NCBI GenBank assembly: GCA_902778055.1
Contig: CACYWL010000003.1
Location: 1-64,000, forward strand
Length of the DNA stretch: 64,000 nt
Direction: 5' to 3'
Source of the DNA: an uncultured Eubacteriales bacterium
GTDB lineage: Bacteria; Bacillota; Clostridia; Christensenellales; Aristaeellaceae
The notes below the pieces were generated by a model. It searched no databases. It was not told where the DNA came from and saw nothing but the letters and a program-made list of their open reading frames with translations. This document shows, in pieces, positions 25,580-34,230 of this stretch (position 1 is its first letter; each line of letters opens with the position of its first letter). Position numbers and translations under genes: made by a program.

Positions 25580-27097
25580 ATGGCACTGCCGATCAATGTG
25601 AGAGAACTGATAGAAAGCCGTGTGGTAGAGAGTACTCGTATTGAATATAAGTCTGATTGGGATCCGGAACCCATTATTCATTCCATTACAGCTTTTGCGA
25701 ATGATATCGACAACTCCGGCGGCGGATATATCGTTGTGGGGATTGCAGAACAAAACGGGATGCCGAGGATTCCGATCAGCGGATTGAATAAAGGATCTAT
25801 TGACAGAATTCAGAAGGAATTACTGAACAAATGCAATTTGATTGAGCCCAGGTATCTTCCGGTTGCCGAGCCAGCGATCTATGAAGGGAAGGACATTCTT
25901 GTCATCTGGATTCCGGGCGGGGATGACAGGCCTTATAAATGTCCGATCATGCTGAATTCGGAGAAAGCTTCAAAGAAAAGTGAGAAAGCCTACTACATTC
26001 GCAAGATGGCGAACACAATCCGCGCTAATGCCAGAGAGGAACGGGAACTCATAAGCCTCTCCAGAGATGTTCCATTTGATGACAGGATCAATCCACATGC
26101 GGATGTGGCGGATATGAGATCCAGTCTCATGTCGGAATTCCTGCATTCTGTGGGCAGTGAACTTTATTCAGGTTCCCTGACCAGGCCGGCGGAAGTCGTA
26201 GCAACGGATATGAAGTTGGTCAGAGGCCCAACAGAATACCGGAAGCCTGTCAATGTGGGGCTTATGTTTTTCAATGAAAGTCCGGATGACTTCTTTCCTT
26301 ATGCCCAGATAGAGGTGGTTATCAAACCCGATCCGACGGGAATTGATATGAGGGAGCGTATTTTTAAAGGTCCCTTGGATAAGCAATTGAGGGATGCACT
26401 GTTGTTTATAAAAAACTCAGTGATTGAAGAATACGTAACCAAACTTCCGGATCAGGCGGAAGCGGTGCGCGTGTTCAACTGGCCATACCGGGCTGTAGAG
26501 GAGGCGCTGAGCAATGCGATTTATCACCGGTCTTATCAGATCCACGAACCGGTGACAGTTACGGTTACTCCTGAAGTGATGGAAATACTGAGTGTTCCCG
26601 GACCGGATATGTCCATTTCAGATGAGGATATTGCGAATCGGGTACTGATTTCCAGCAGATACCGGAACAGGAGAATTGGTGACTTCCTGAAAGAACTGAA
26701 AATGGTTGAAGGCCGGAATACGGGTATTCCTTTGATTGTAAATGCAATGAAACAGAATGGCTCTGATCTGCCTGAGTTCAGGACAGATGAGAGGCGTTCA
26801 TATTTTCGCGTGATTCTGCCGATACATCCGGTTTTTGCTCATGAAAGGGTCGAGCAGCCTGTTCAGCCGGAAAGACGGAAAAACAGCCGCAGAACCAAGG
26901 AGGAAATCAGACAGCTCATTGTTGTGGCATTGAGGCAGAAGGAACTCTCTATGAGAGAGATAGCAGCACAACTTGGGTACGCTAAGCTGACGGATACGGT
27001 TCGAACTATCGTGAAAGAACTGCTTGACAGTGGAGTCGCCGAATACAGTTATCCGGAGAAAACGAACAATCCAAACCAAAAGATCAGGCTGAAATAA
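25580..27097 (+). CDS. AlbA_2 (Schlafen-type) putative DNA-binding transcriptional regulator
   Basis: 505 aa. The N-terminal AlbA_2/Schlafen-like domain (1 to about 150) shows ESTRIEYKSDW, ITAFANDIDNSGGGYIVVG and ILVIWIPGGDDRPYK. The middle (about 290-400) has a GHKL-like ATPase region (VFNWPYRAVEEALSNAIYHR). A C-terminal winged helix carries LSMREIAAQLGYAKLTDTVR. GATGAGGGAAAGCT precedes the ATG. Regulators of this type usually control their own operon, and the AAGGGACA array directly upstream fits. Targets other than itself are unknown. Confidence 0.8.
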   Translation: MALPINVRELIESRVVESTRIEYKSDWDPEPIIHSITAFANDIDNSGGGYIVVGIAEQNGMPRIPISGLNKGSIDRIQKELLNKCNLIEPRYLPVAEPAIYEGKDILVIWIPGGDDRPYKCPIMLNSEKASKKSEKAYYIRKMANTIRANAREERELISLSRDVPFDDRINPHADVADMRSSLMSEFLHSVGSELYSGSLTRPAEVVATDMKLVRGPTEYRKPVNVGLMFFNESPDDFFPYAQIEVVIKPDPTGIDMRERIFKGPLDKQLRDALLFIKNSVIEEYVTKLPDQAEAVRVFNWPYRAVEEALSNAIYHRSYQIHEPVTVTVTPEVMEILSVPGPDMSISDEDIANRVLISSRYRNRRIGDFLKELKMVEGRNTGIPLIVNAMKQNGSDLPEFRTDERRSYFRVILPIHPVFAHERVEQPVQPERRKNSRRTKEEIRQLIVVALRQKELSMREIAAQLGYAKLTDTVRTIVKELLDSGVAEYSYPEKTNNPNQKIRLK

Positions 27098-27165
27098 TGC
27101 TTCGGAGGAAAGAACGATATGACCTTTGAAGCATACGCAAGAGACTGGCTGGAAAGACAGAACTT

Positions 27166-27342
27166 CATCCATCCCTCGATGCCCATTACATCGAGTGGAT
27201 TATTTTCGTTACAGAAACCGGGTTCCAAATGAAATGGCTGAAGCCAGGGATGAAACCAGAAGCTGTGTTCTAGGTGGCTGATAAACCTGTGGCGGCTTAA
27301 GAATACTGCAATCTTCATGGGCTGTGGAAGGCGGATGTGTGA
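27166..27342 (+). pseudogene. 3' half of a superoxide-reductase-like gene with two stops, copy D
   Basis: Encodes HPSLDAHYIEWIIFVTETGF and KWLKPGMKPEAVF, then TAG; then VADKPVAA, TAA, EYCNLHGLWKADV. The first half with the EKH motif is gone. The final stop overlaps the start of the duplicated small gene, as in copy B. Confidence 0.75.
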
Positions 27343-27644
27343 TGTCACTCTACCTTCATACTGGCCGCCCAACAAAAGCCGACATCATTCGCGGTATCCT
27401 TGACTACTGGGATCCATGCAGGGCGCAGAATACAGAGTCCTGGTATCTCCTCTTCTATAATTATGAAGCTGAGACGATAGCTCAGCCACTGAGGAAGAAT
27501 AGTTCTCCTTCCGCTGCGGCTAAGAATATAAAGAAGCTGATAGATGCGAAGCTTGAGTTGGAAGGAAAAGAATACAGGGTTGATAATGAGAACGCCACAA
27601 GAGTTGCCAAGGCAATGATAGAAGCCGTGAAGAGGATGAGATGA
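27342..27644 (+). CDS. small protein of the duplicated pair, copy 2
   Basis: 100 aa, a near-identical repeat of the protein at 17139 (differences include K/T at residue 9, D for E, and SAAAK for STVAN near residue 65). The frame is preserved although the superoxide-reductase-like gene in front of it has decayed, which suggests selection on this gene rather than on its neighbour. Confidence 0.6.
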   Translation: MSLYLHTGRPTKADIIRGILDYWDPCRAQNTESWYLLFYNYEAETIAQPLRKNSSPSAAAKNIKKLIDAKLELEGKEYRVDNENATRVAKAMIEAVKRMR

Positions 27645-27931
27645 GAAAAAGAATTTCAGACATGACCCCTGCTGACAAAGCTGCCTTTCTGGAAAGTGTC
27701 AAGAGATCGATGCTCCTCGAATATGGTGTGAAGTGGGAAGAGATGGAAAGGAAAATCCAGGACAACATCGATGCGACGTTCGATGATGAGCGGTTCGTCA
27801 AGATGAGTCCTGATGACCAGATCGATGCTGCTTTCGCAAGAAAAGAATTCGGGAAGGAGAAGCCGTCTCTGGTGGACTTTCTTCTCTGGAGCGGGAAATT
27901 TGTGACGCATTCAGATGTAGTGGAGTGGTGA
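27641..27931 (+). CDS. small acidic protein of the duplicated pair, copy 2
   Basis: 96 aa, differs from the protein at 17438 at a handful of positions (for example ARKEFG for ARKEIG). Overlaps the preceding gene by 4 bp. Function unknown. Confidence 0.6.
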   Translation: MRKRISDMTPADKAAFLESVKRSMLLEYGVKWEEMERKIQDNIDATFDDERFVKMSPDDQIDAAFARKEFGKEKPSLVDFLLWSGKFVTHSDVVEW

Positions 27932-27950
27932 TATGATCCAAAACGATTAA

Positions 27951-27983
27951 TGGGGGATCATCCATCGCGGACAACTTTGTTTA
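27951..27983. repeat. 33-bp IS-end word, copy 1 (copy 2 at 35537-35569)
   Basis: Begins TGGGGGATCATCCATCGCGG and is identical over 33 bp to 35537-35569. In both places it abuts superoxide-reductase-associated DNA (the duplicated pair here, a reductase fragment there). Confidence 0.75.
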
Positions 27984-27986
27984 CGA

Positions 27987-28015
27987 CCTGCATTCCCGGT
28001 TGAATTATAACGTGG
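27987..28015 (-). repeat. 29-bp IS-end scar, inverted relative to 2583-2611
   Basis: Exact reverse complement of 2583-2611. Together with the adjacent 33-bp word it is debris of another IS just outside the complete element. Confidence 0.7.
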
Positions 28016-28172
28016 AAATGCTTCTGGCCGTTGAAAATTAACGATTTTCGCCCAGTTTCTGCTTGCAATTGTCTGTGAACTTCCAGAATAATTAACCCGC
28101 TTTGGTGTGAGTCGGAATTTCCAGATTTTGCGCCATGGCGTGTTTTTTCTACACAATTGCTGGGGTTTCTGG

Positions 28173-28225
28173 TTGCGAAGCCGGGGCAAATGTGGTACCA
28201 TGTAGCGGGATAATTAACCCGCTAC
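28173..28225 (+). promoter_or_regulatory. IS promoter and palindromic operator
   Basis: TTGCGA (28173-28178), 17 bp, TACCAT (28196-28201), then GTAGCGGG...CCCGCTAC (28202-28225), a perfect 8-bp inverted repeat around an 8-nt spacer ATAATTAA. The right arm repeats the TTAACCCGCT word of the IS end, so the transposase could bind here and repress itself. Confidence 0.55.
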
Positions 28226-28237
28226 AAGGAGGCCACA

Positions 28238-29968
28238 ATGTACCAGCAGCAGAAAGTGGAAATTCCTATTTCGGAAGGCCGAGTAACGGTCAAAAATATC
28301 AAAGGAACGGGGTATGTGTATTACACTACCGGACATGTCTATTCACCGGAAGGGAAACGCGGAAATCCCCAAAGAGTTACAATCGGCAAACAGTGTAAAG
28401 ACGATCCGACCAGCATGGTTCCGAATGAAAACTATGGGATCTACTTCGCAGATCGGATGCCGGAAGAATTGCTGGTGGTACCGAAGCGGAGCAGTTGTCT
28501 CCATATTGGTGCTTTCTTTGTTATCCGGAAGATTATTGCAGAATATCATCTGGACAGCATCATCGAAAAGATTGTCGGGAAAGATTCCGGGTTATTTCTG
28601 GATCTGGCGGCGTACACAATTGTTACGGAGAATAATGCAGCCCAGTATTACGACGGATACGGATTCAATCATCCGTTGTTTTCCAGGAATATGAGAGTCT
28701 ACAGAGATTCCAAGGTATCGGTTTTTCTTCAGGAACTCAGCATAGACCAGCAGATAGAGTTTCAGAATGTGTGGAATTCCACCAGGGATCATCGGGAGAA
28801 GATCTATATTTCCTACGACTCTACGAATAAGAATAGCGATGCTGGAGACATTGACCTGGTGGAATACGGGCATCCTAAAGACGACGACGGAAAGCCCATA
28901 TTCAATTATTCAATTGCCTACGATACAACAAACAGCATACCTCTGTTCTACGAGGCATATCCCGGAAGCAATCCGGATGTGAAGCAAATCCAGGAAATGT
29001 TGGAAAAGGCCAAGGGATATGGATATCAAAAGGTAGGATTCATACTCGACCGTGGATACTTCAGCTGTACAAATATCAAATACCTGGATGAATTCGGATA
29101 CAACTTCGTCATCATGGTGAAAGGGATGAAGAAAGTTGTAAATCAGTTGGTCCGAAGCGTCAGGGGAAAGTTTGAACAGGACAGAGAAAAGAGCATAAGG
29201 AATCACAAGGTCAGCGGAATCACTGTCAAGAGCCCATTGTATCCGACAGATACAAAGGATCGCTATTTTCATATCTATTACAATAGCAGAAAAGCAACGA
29301 CTGAACGGGAAGAGCTTGAGCAGAAGATAGACCGGTGCGCAAAGTATATCAAGAGGCATCAGGGCGATAACATTACCCTGGATAAAACGATGCTGAAATA
29401 CTTCGATCCGGTCTATTACCATGAAGGTAAAGAAGATCAAAAGCTCATGAGTGCAGTGGAACGCACAGAGGTAATCAACGAAGAAATCCGGATGTGCGGC
29501 TATTTCGTCATCATTACATCAGAAAAAATGACGGCACAGGAAGCATTGGATTTATACAAGGGAAGGGACGCTTCCGAGAAGTTGTTCCGGGGAGACAAGT
29601 CATATCTCGGGAACCAAAGCATGCGGGTATACAGCAATGAATCCATGGAAGCAAAGATTTTCGTGGAGTTCGTTGCTTTAATCATTCGAAACCGCATCTA
29701 TACATATTTGAAGAAAGAACAGGAAAGGAGCGAGACGAAGCAGAACTTCCTGACGGTTCCGGCGGCATTGCGCGAGCTGGAAAAGATCGAGATGATTAAG
29801 CTGTGGAATAAAGAGTACTGTTTTAATTACTCAATAACAGCAACTCAGAGAAAAATATTAAAGGCATTTGACCTGACACCGGCGAATATAAGAGATCAAG
29901 CCAAGTTGCTTGCGGCAGAACTGAAATCCATTGATGAAGGAGAAACGAAGATGGCTGCCGCACAATAG
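28238..29968 (+). CDS. IS1634-family transposase
   Basis: 576 aa, DDE transposase of the IS4 superfamily/IS1634 type. AAGGAGG precedes the ATG. Motifs: YISYDSTNKNSDAGDIDLVE (first Asp region), GFILDRGYFSCTNIKYLDEF (second Asp) and YKGRDASEKLFRGDK, the exact Y(2)R(3)E(6)K signature at Y440, R443, E447 and K454. Lys/Gln-rich beta insertion between. Full length and intact, so the element may be active. Confidence 0.88.
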   Translation: MYQQQKVEIPISEGRVTVKNIKGTGYVYYTTGHVYSPEGKRGNPQRVTIGKQCKDDPTSMVPNENYGIYFADRMPEELLVVPKRSSCLHIGAFFVIRKIIAEYHLDSIIEKIVGKDSGLFLDLAAYTIVTENNAAQYYDGYGFNHPLFSRNMRVYRDSKVSVFLQELSIDQQIEFQNVWNSTRDHREKIYISYDSTNKNSDAGDIDLVEYGHPKDDDGKPIFNYSIAYDTTNSIPLFYEAYPGSNPDVKQIQEMLEKAKGYGYQKVGFILDRGYFSCTNIKYLDEFGYNFVIMVKGMKKVVNQLVRSVRGKFEQDREKSIRNHKVSGITVKSPLYPTDTKDRYFHIYYNSRKATTEREELEQKIDRCAKYIKRHQGDNITLDKTMLKYFDPVYYHEGKEDQKLMSAVERTEVINEEIRMCGYFVIITSEKMTAQEALDLYKGRDASEKLFRGDKSYLGNQSMRVYSNESMEAKIFVEFVALIIRNRIYTYLKKEQERSETKQNFLTVPAALRELEKIEMIKLWNKEYCFNYSITATQRKILKAFDLTPANIRDQAKLLAAELKSIDEGETKMAAAQ

Positions 29969-29998
29969 GGCATTTCAGGTGACAGGAGAGAATGACAG

Positions 29999-30244
29999 AT
30001 GGCGCGCAGAGCAATCTCGATAGAGGAACAGATCGACCGGCAGGAAGCAGTCGTATTGGCCATGAAGAAAAAGATGGATGATATGAAGGCAAAATACGAA
30101 GCCGAGATAGAAAAAATGGCGAAGCTGGTCGAGAAGAAAAAGCAGATTGAGTGCAAGGAAATTCTGGAGCTGCTGAAAACCACGCCGAGATCATTTGATG
30201 AGATTAAGGCTTTTTTGAAAGGCGAAGAATCAGAAGAGGAATGA
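29999..30244 (+). CDS. coiled-coil passenger protein of the IS
   Basis: 81 aa. Residues 7-55 form a likely coiled coil (KKKMDDMKAKYEAEIEKMAK), followed by LELLKTTPRSFDEIKAFLKG, a short helical hairpin. AGGAGAG stands before the ATG. It lies 30 bp after the transposase within the inverted repeats and 4 bp before the next gene. Not a normal part of IS1634-type elements as far as I know. Confidence 0.6.
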   Translation: MARRAISIEEQIDRQEAVVLAMKKKMDDMKAKYEAEIEKMAKLVEKKKQIECKEILELLKTTPRSFDEIKAFLKGEESEEE

Positions 30245-30248
30245 GAAA

Positions 30249-30641
30249 ATGTATCATTTCTACGAGATCTTTGGTGATCGGGATTATGAGGAGAAGCTGA
30301 CGACATCTTTCAAAGAAGATCGGCATAGTATAACGACAAAAATCAGCACACTGGTTACTTTTTCACCGAAATTTTTCCGAAATGAATTGGAAACAGGGCT
30401 CAGTATTCTGGGAATTGAGGAAGGGAACAGTCCAGAATACAGTGAAATGATGAGTATGGATGCTTTTGTAATCAATCCACTCCTTGACCTGTTGGACGAA
30501 TATCAAAAAATGGATAAGATCGGAGCAAGATTCGCAGCTGAAGAAATGATAGAGGTTTTGCGGAGAAGAGAAGCTTGCGAGGACTTTCCGGAGAGTCGGA
30601 TAGAGCTGATTAAGAGCGCTGCAGGGATCGGAAGAGCTTAA
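30249..30641 (+). CDS. hypothetical passenger protein of the IS
   Basis: 130 aa, not recognised, acidic and helical (STLVTFSPKFFRNELETGLS, FAAEEMIEVLRRREACEDFP). Last gene before the right inverted repeat, in the same orientation as the transposase and probably co-transcribed. Confidence 0.55.
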   Translation: MYHFYEIFGDRDYEEKLTTSFKEDRHSITTKISTLVTFSPKFFRNELETGLSILGIEEGNSPEYSEMMSMDAFVINPLLDLLDEYQKMDKIGARFAAEEMIEVLRRREACEDFPESRIELIKSAAGIGRA

Positions 30642-30653
30642 AAGAGACGATAG

Positions 30654-30678
30654 AAAAAACCGATCCCTTTGGGATCGG
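30654..30678 (-). terminator. terminator facing into the IS from outside
   Basis: CCGATCCC TTT GGGATCGG hairpin (30660-30678). Six A precede it on the plus strand, so on the minus strand the hairpin is followed by six U. It would stop antisense transcription entering the element from the right. Confidence 0.6.
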
Positions 30679-30863
30679 AAAGAATCAGATTTGATTGTAG
30701 CGGGTTAATTTTCGAGGAAGTTCACAATATATACTGTAGTACAGGATCAATGCAACGATCTGTTTACGAATTCTATCTGGGATGGAAAATAGATAACAAA
30801 CCCCATAACAAACCCCATTATACCAAAAATCGATCAAGAATTGAGAAAAAATCACAAAAACAG

Positions 30864-30891
30864 TTGATTTTAACTCTAATTAGCGTATAAT
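30864..30891 (+). promoter_or_regulatory. promoter of the RloA/RloB operon
   Basis: TTGATT (30864-30869), 16 bp, TATAAT (30886-30891). The ATG at 30890 lies inside the -10 box and cannot be the start of a transcript made here; this supports GTG 30926. Confidence 0.6.
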
Positions 30892-30925
30892 GGTGATATT
30901 CTCATTACAGAAGGGACGATGCAAT

Positions 30926-32185
30926 GTGCTTCTTCAGTTTAACTTTAAGAATTACAAGTCCTTTGCAGACGAAGTCGTACTGGATATGACAGCTGCAGGC
31001 ATCTCAGAGCTTCAGAGCCATGTTATTGAAGCGGGAAAGGAGAGTATTCTTCCCGTGGCTGCTATCTACGGAGCAAACGCTAGTGGCAAGTCAAATGTCT
31101 ATGGAGCGTTTAGATGCATGACCATGTTTGTAACGAGTTCTTTTGAGTTTGGTGGAGATTCTGAAAAATTTGAAATCAGACGGCCGAAACCTTTTCATTT
31201 TTCAGTAGAATCGGAAGATTCAGATACACTTTTTGAAGTGTATTTTATGATTCCTGAGGATGAGAGCTTGAAAACATATAACTATGGCTTCTGTGTTAAT
31301 CGTGAAGGCATTACGGAAGAATGGCTTAATGTGAAAGCAAAGACGAGCAGAAACTATAAAAGCATTTTCTACCGCAATGAAAGAACGAAAGAAACTGATC
31401 TAAGTGGATTGACCAAACTAAACAAAGAAAATATAAGCATTGCACTCGAAGATCAGGTCTTAATTTCTTCTCTAGGAGCAAAGCTGAGAGTTAAGGAATG
31501 CAAAATAGTTTACGATTGGTTTAATAACAATGAGTGCACCGACTTTGGGAATCCTTTAACTTCTATTGCTGGCCAGATGCGAGTTCCGAAGAAGTTTGTA
31601 GAAGAGTCAACAGAACAGGAAAAGATGGTCAAGTTCCTTTCTTCTTTTGATGATTCCATTAAAGGCTTTCATACTGAAAAAATCCAGGACAAGGATGACG
31701 AGGATGAGCCTGGAATGAATAGATGGGAAATTCAAACACTTCACAAAATGATTGACTGTGAAGAGTATGCAGAAATATCTCTTAGAGATGAATCTGCAGG
31801 GACGCTCAAAATGTTTTCTCTTTATCCAGAAATTCAAAGAGTTATGAAAACGGGTGGAGTATACTTTGTGGACGAACTTAACGCCAGACTGCATCCTTTG
31901 CTCGTACGCCTCATTGTTCTTGCATTTCTGAACCCTGAAAAAAATATAAAACATGCACAGCTGATTTTTACGACACACGATACTTGGCATTTATCCAACC
32001 ATTCACTGCGCAGGGATGAGATCTGGTTTGTTGAAAAAGATAAGAATGGTATATCTACGATGTATTCTCTTGCCGATTTCAAAGATGAAGATGGAAAAGG
32101 AATCCGAAAAGATGAATCCTATGAGAGAAACTATCTGACCGGAAAGTATGGAGCCATTCCTACGCTCTCGGGTTTTGAGTTTTAG
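30926..32185 (+). CDS. RloA/AbiLi-like ATPase
   Basis: 419 aa from GTG 30926 (AAGGGA 9 bp upstream; the homologue at 50487 also begins with LLQF). ABC/AAA_21-type ATPase: Walker A GANASGKS (49-56), signature-like SLRDESAGTLKMFSLYPEI, Walker B VYFVDELNARLHPLLVRLIV and TTHDTWHLS. With the RloB protein that follows it forms the pair known as AbiLi/AbiLii in lactococcal phage resistance. Mode of action is not established; OLD-like assembly of ATPase with a TOPRIM-like nuclease is likely. Confidence 0.8.
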   Translation: MLLQFNFKNYKSFADEVVLDMTAAGISELQSHVIEAGKESILPVAAIYGANASGKSNVYGAFRCMTMFVTSSFEFGGDSEKFEIRRPKPFHFSVESEDSDTLFEVYFMIPEDESLKTYNYGFCVNREGITEEWLNVKAKTSRNYKSIFYRNERTKETDLSGLTKLNKENISIALEDQVLISSLGAKLRVKECKIVYDWFNNNECTDFGNPLTSIAGQMRVPKKFVEESTEQEKMVKFLSSFDDSIKGFHTEKIQDKDDEDEPGMNRWEIQTLHKMIDCEEYAEISLRDESAGTLKMFSLYPEIQRVMKTGGVYFVDELNARLHPLLVRLIVLAFLNPEKNIKHAQLIFTTHDTWHLSNHSLRRDEIWFVEKDKNGISTMYSLADFKDEDGKGIRKDESYERNYLTGKYGAIPTLSGFEF

Positions 32186-32203
32186 AAGGAGGAAGGATTC
32201 GAT

Positions 32204-32860
32204 ATGGCCCGTAGAGACCGAAATGGAGAACGTAAGCCTAGATCAAAACGAGTGCCAGCTCGTCATTTCCAACTAGGTTATTATCTTATTGTTACGGATA
32301 CAGAAGCAACGGAAAAATGTTATTTTGAAGGGCTGAAGAGTAATCTTCCAGAAGAAGTTAAAGGAAAGATTGAGCTCAATGTTGCTGAGACCACCACAGA
32401 AAAGATGATAAATAAATGCCTAGAAGCTATTTCGGGAGACGCACAGTATCGAATCCCCTGGATTGTATTTGATCGCGACAGGGTCAAATATTTTGATGCT
32501 ATCATTTGTGCAGCTGAAGTCAATGGAATAAACGTCGGATGGTCAAATCCTTGCTTTGAAATATGGGAGTTTGCATATTTTAGCAAAATTCCAACTATTG
32601 TTGAATCAAAACAATGTTGTAGTAAATTTGCCGATTTATACAAAAGAAAGACAGGCCTGGAATATAACAAAGCGGATAAAGATCTTTATAAACATCTTCA
32701 GAATGCAGGAGAGGAAATGGGAGCAATCCGCAGAATGGAGAATCGACATAACCAGTATACTAAAAATGGCACAACCAAGCCATCGGATATGGTCCCTTGC
32801 TCGACCGTATATAAACTCGTGAAAGAGATCAGGCAGAAAGTAGATTCTGAGTTTGAATGA
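32204..32860 (+). CDS. RloB-family protein (TOPRIM-like)
   Basis: 218 aa. IVTDTEATEKCYFEGL at the N-terminus gives the conserved Glu of RloB (normally xxEGxxTExxYF), IPWIVFDRDRVKYFD the Asp pair, and NPCFEIWEFAYF the family box. AGGAGGAAGG precedes the ATG. Eighteen bp after RloA. Presumed nuclease or nucleotide-binding effector of the pair. In this copy the usual VEG motif reads TDTEAT, which may matter for activity. Confidence 0.8.
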   Translation: MARRDRNGERKPRSKRVPARHFQLGYYLIVTDTEATEKCYFEGLKSNLPEEVKGKIELNVAETTTEKMINKCLEAISGDAQYRIPWIVFDRDRVKYFDAIICAAEVNGINVGWSNPCFEIWEFAYFSKIPTIVESKQCCSKFADLYKRKTGLEYNKADKDLYKHLQNAGEEMGAIRRMENRHNQYTKNGTTKPSDMVPCSTVYKLVKEIRQKVDSEFE

Positions 32861-32872
32861 GGAGAGAAGCTG

Positions 32873-32968
32873 ATGCCAAGCTGGGATGCGATTTTTAACA
32901 GTGTTCAGACAGTGAATGCAATCGAAGGGCAGAAGAGACAATTCATAGGTGCTTTTTATGAAAAATGA
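32873..32968 (+). CDS. possible 31-aa leader or small protein
   Basis: ATG 32873 with a good GAGGAGAG site. Peptide MPSWDAIFNSVQTVNAIEGQ, then KRQFIGAFYEK. Overlaps the start of the next gene by 11 bp in another frame. Could be a coupling ORF or the displaced N-terminus of the next protein. Confidence 0.35.
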   Translation: MPSWDAIFNSVQTVNAIEGQKRQFIGAFYEK

Positions 32969-33638
32969 TCATCTTCAAGAAATAAAGAGATTTAGAGAAC
33001 AGCTGGCGAACATAGGGCAGACTCCACGAATATTCTCTTCCCCAGCCGATGCAATTTACTTCCAGATACGAAAGGATATTCCGGAAGGCCTCCATATAGA
33101 GGATTATCCGGTACAGGTCCAGATTATTTCGGTTGCTAAAAAATCATTATTCATGGTGACACCAACGAACCAGCTTTTTCTTAATCCTATTGCGCTTGGC
33201 CAAATCATATCAGGTCTTGATGCGATTATAGCTGAGGAGTCAGCACCTTCGTCATGGAATTGTGTTCATCCAAGGATTAAAACTGCTTCAATGAAGCTGT
33301 TCCTTGATGGACATTATACGGATGCAGCTGTTGATGCTTTCATTGAGATCAATGATGCTGTGAAAGAACTTTATAAAGAACGTCATCCTGAAGAAGAGGT
33401 TCCAGACGGCGTTGATCTAATGCATAAAGCATTTGGAACCAATGAACTTAAACTTGGCGATGATACCGAAACAGGTAAGAATATACAGCAGGGGTTTCAT
33501 TTTATGTTCGCTGGAGCCATCTCGGCATTCAGAAATCCAAAGGCTCACTCCAATAAGGAGATAATCACAGCGGAAGAGGCTATGCGCAGAATTATGTTTG
33601 CCAGCAGCTTGTTGTATAAGTTGTATGATAATAAATAA
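32958..33638 (+). CDS. TIGR02391/Ymh-family protein
   Basis: 226 aa from ATG 32958; GTG 32949 is also possible. The C-terminal half reads HPRIKTASMKLFLDGHYTDA, AVDAFIEINDAVKELYKE, LMHKAFGTNELKLG and FMFAGAISAFRNPKAHSN, the Hypoth_Ymh pattern often found beside defence genes and resembling HEPN helices (RNxxxH). Third gene of the RloAB operon, possibly the RNA-targeting part (inference). Confidence 0.75.
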   Translation: MKNDHLQEIKRFREQLANIGQTPRIFSSPADAIYFQIRKDIPEGLHIEDYPVQVQIISVAKKSLFMVTPTNQLFLNPIALGQIISGLDAIIAEESAPSSWNCVHPRIKTASMKLFLDGHYTDAAVDAFIEINDAVKELYKERHPEEEVPDGVDLMHKAFGTNELKLGDDTETGKNIQQGFHFMFAGAISAFRNPKAHSNKEIITAEEAMRRIMFASSLLYKLYDNK

Positions 33639-33768
33639 CTCTACAACAGCAGGATTTTCTGATGGTTATTATTCAATATTGTCGCCAATGGTATCAGCTG
33701 GGCATGCATCGGATATAATAATGAAATATGCTCAGGCTGGTAGATGAATTAGCAAAGAGGGATAGGCC

Positions 33769-34218
33769 ATGCTGAGCATATATTATGGAGACATCGAATC
33801 CGAGAGGTATATCTTTAATCCGGATGCTTTCTTTAATAATAGCTATGAAGAGGAATGGATTACAGATCCACTCTCTAAGCAGATGATTAAAGACATAGAC
33901 GGATCCGAGGTAGTCGGGCCAAGATTGATTGACAGTCCTTTCTTAGGAGCAATCCCAACTGAGCGGCTTTCGGGCGGCGTAAAAACACTGATTCTGATGA
34001 AGTTTGATTCAGATCATATCTTTAATGCGTCAGCATGCGGAGACAATTGTGCTCCGTGGATATTAAGAATCGGGCAGGAGAAGAATCTGACAATTCGATT
34101 AGGCTATCTGATGAACTTTGGAAAAGATAGTTTTGATATCGAAATCGTAAACCTGCATCGGATCGTGCACTCAATGAAAGAATTGAATGAAGCGGTGATG
34201 GATCATCATCTCCTGTGA
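33769..34218 (+). CDS. DUF4869 protein
   Basis: 149 aa with MLSIYYGDIESERYIFNPDA, LIDSPFLGAIPTERLSGGVK and FNASACGDNCAPWILRIG, the DUF4869 signature. In Clostridia this family usually precedes a small P-loop ATPase, as here, 12 bp apart. Function unknown; a toxin-antitoxin or defence pair is plausible. Confidence 0.75.
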   Translation: MLSIYYGDIESERYIFNPDAFFNNSYEEEWITDPLSKQMIKDIDGSEVVGPRLIDSPFLGAIPTERLSGGVKTLILMKFDSDHIFNASACGDNCAPWILRIGQEKNLTIRLGYLMNFGKDSFDIEIVNLHRIVHSMKELNEAVMDHHLL

Positions 34219-34230
34219 AGAGGCATTGGC

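Larger units (their letters stand above)
27342..27939 (+). repeat. 598-bp direct repeat, copy 2 (copy 1 at 17139-17736)
   Basis: Same length and order as copy 1. Identity ends at TGATCC; the IS-end word GGGGGATCATCC follows after 12 bp. Confidence 0.9.
28074..30726 (+). mobile_element. complete IS1634-type element with two passenger genes
   Basis: About 2.65 kb, bounded by inverted repeats: 28074-28101 (TGTGAACTTCC, five variable bases, AATTAACCCGCT) and 30699-30726 (AGCGGGTTAATT, five variable bases, GGAAGTTCACA). It holds a full transposase and two small genes. No clear long target duplication was found by eye. Promoter and palindrome stand between the left end and the transposase. Confidence 0.75.

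Noticed and set aside
30890..30925. ATG 30890 as start of the RloA protein
   Set aside because: It lies inside the -10 box of the likely promoter, lacks a ribosome binding site, and the homologue begins at the position of GTG 30926.
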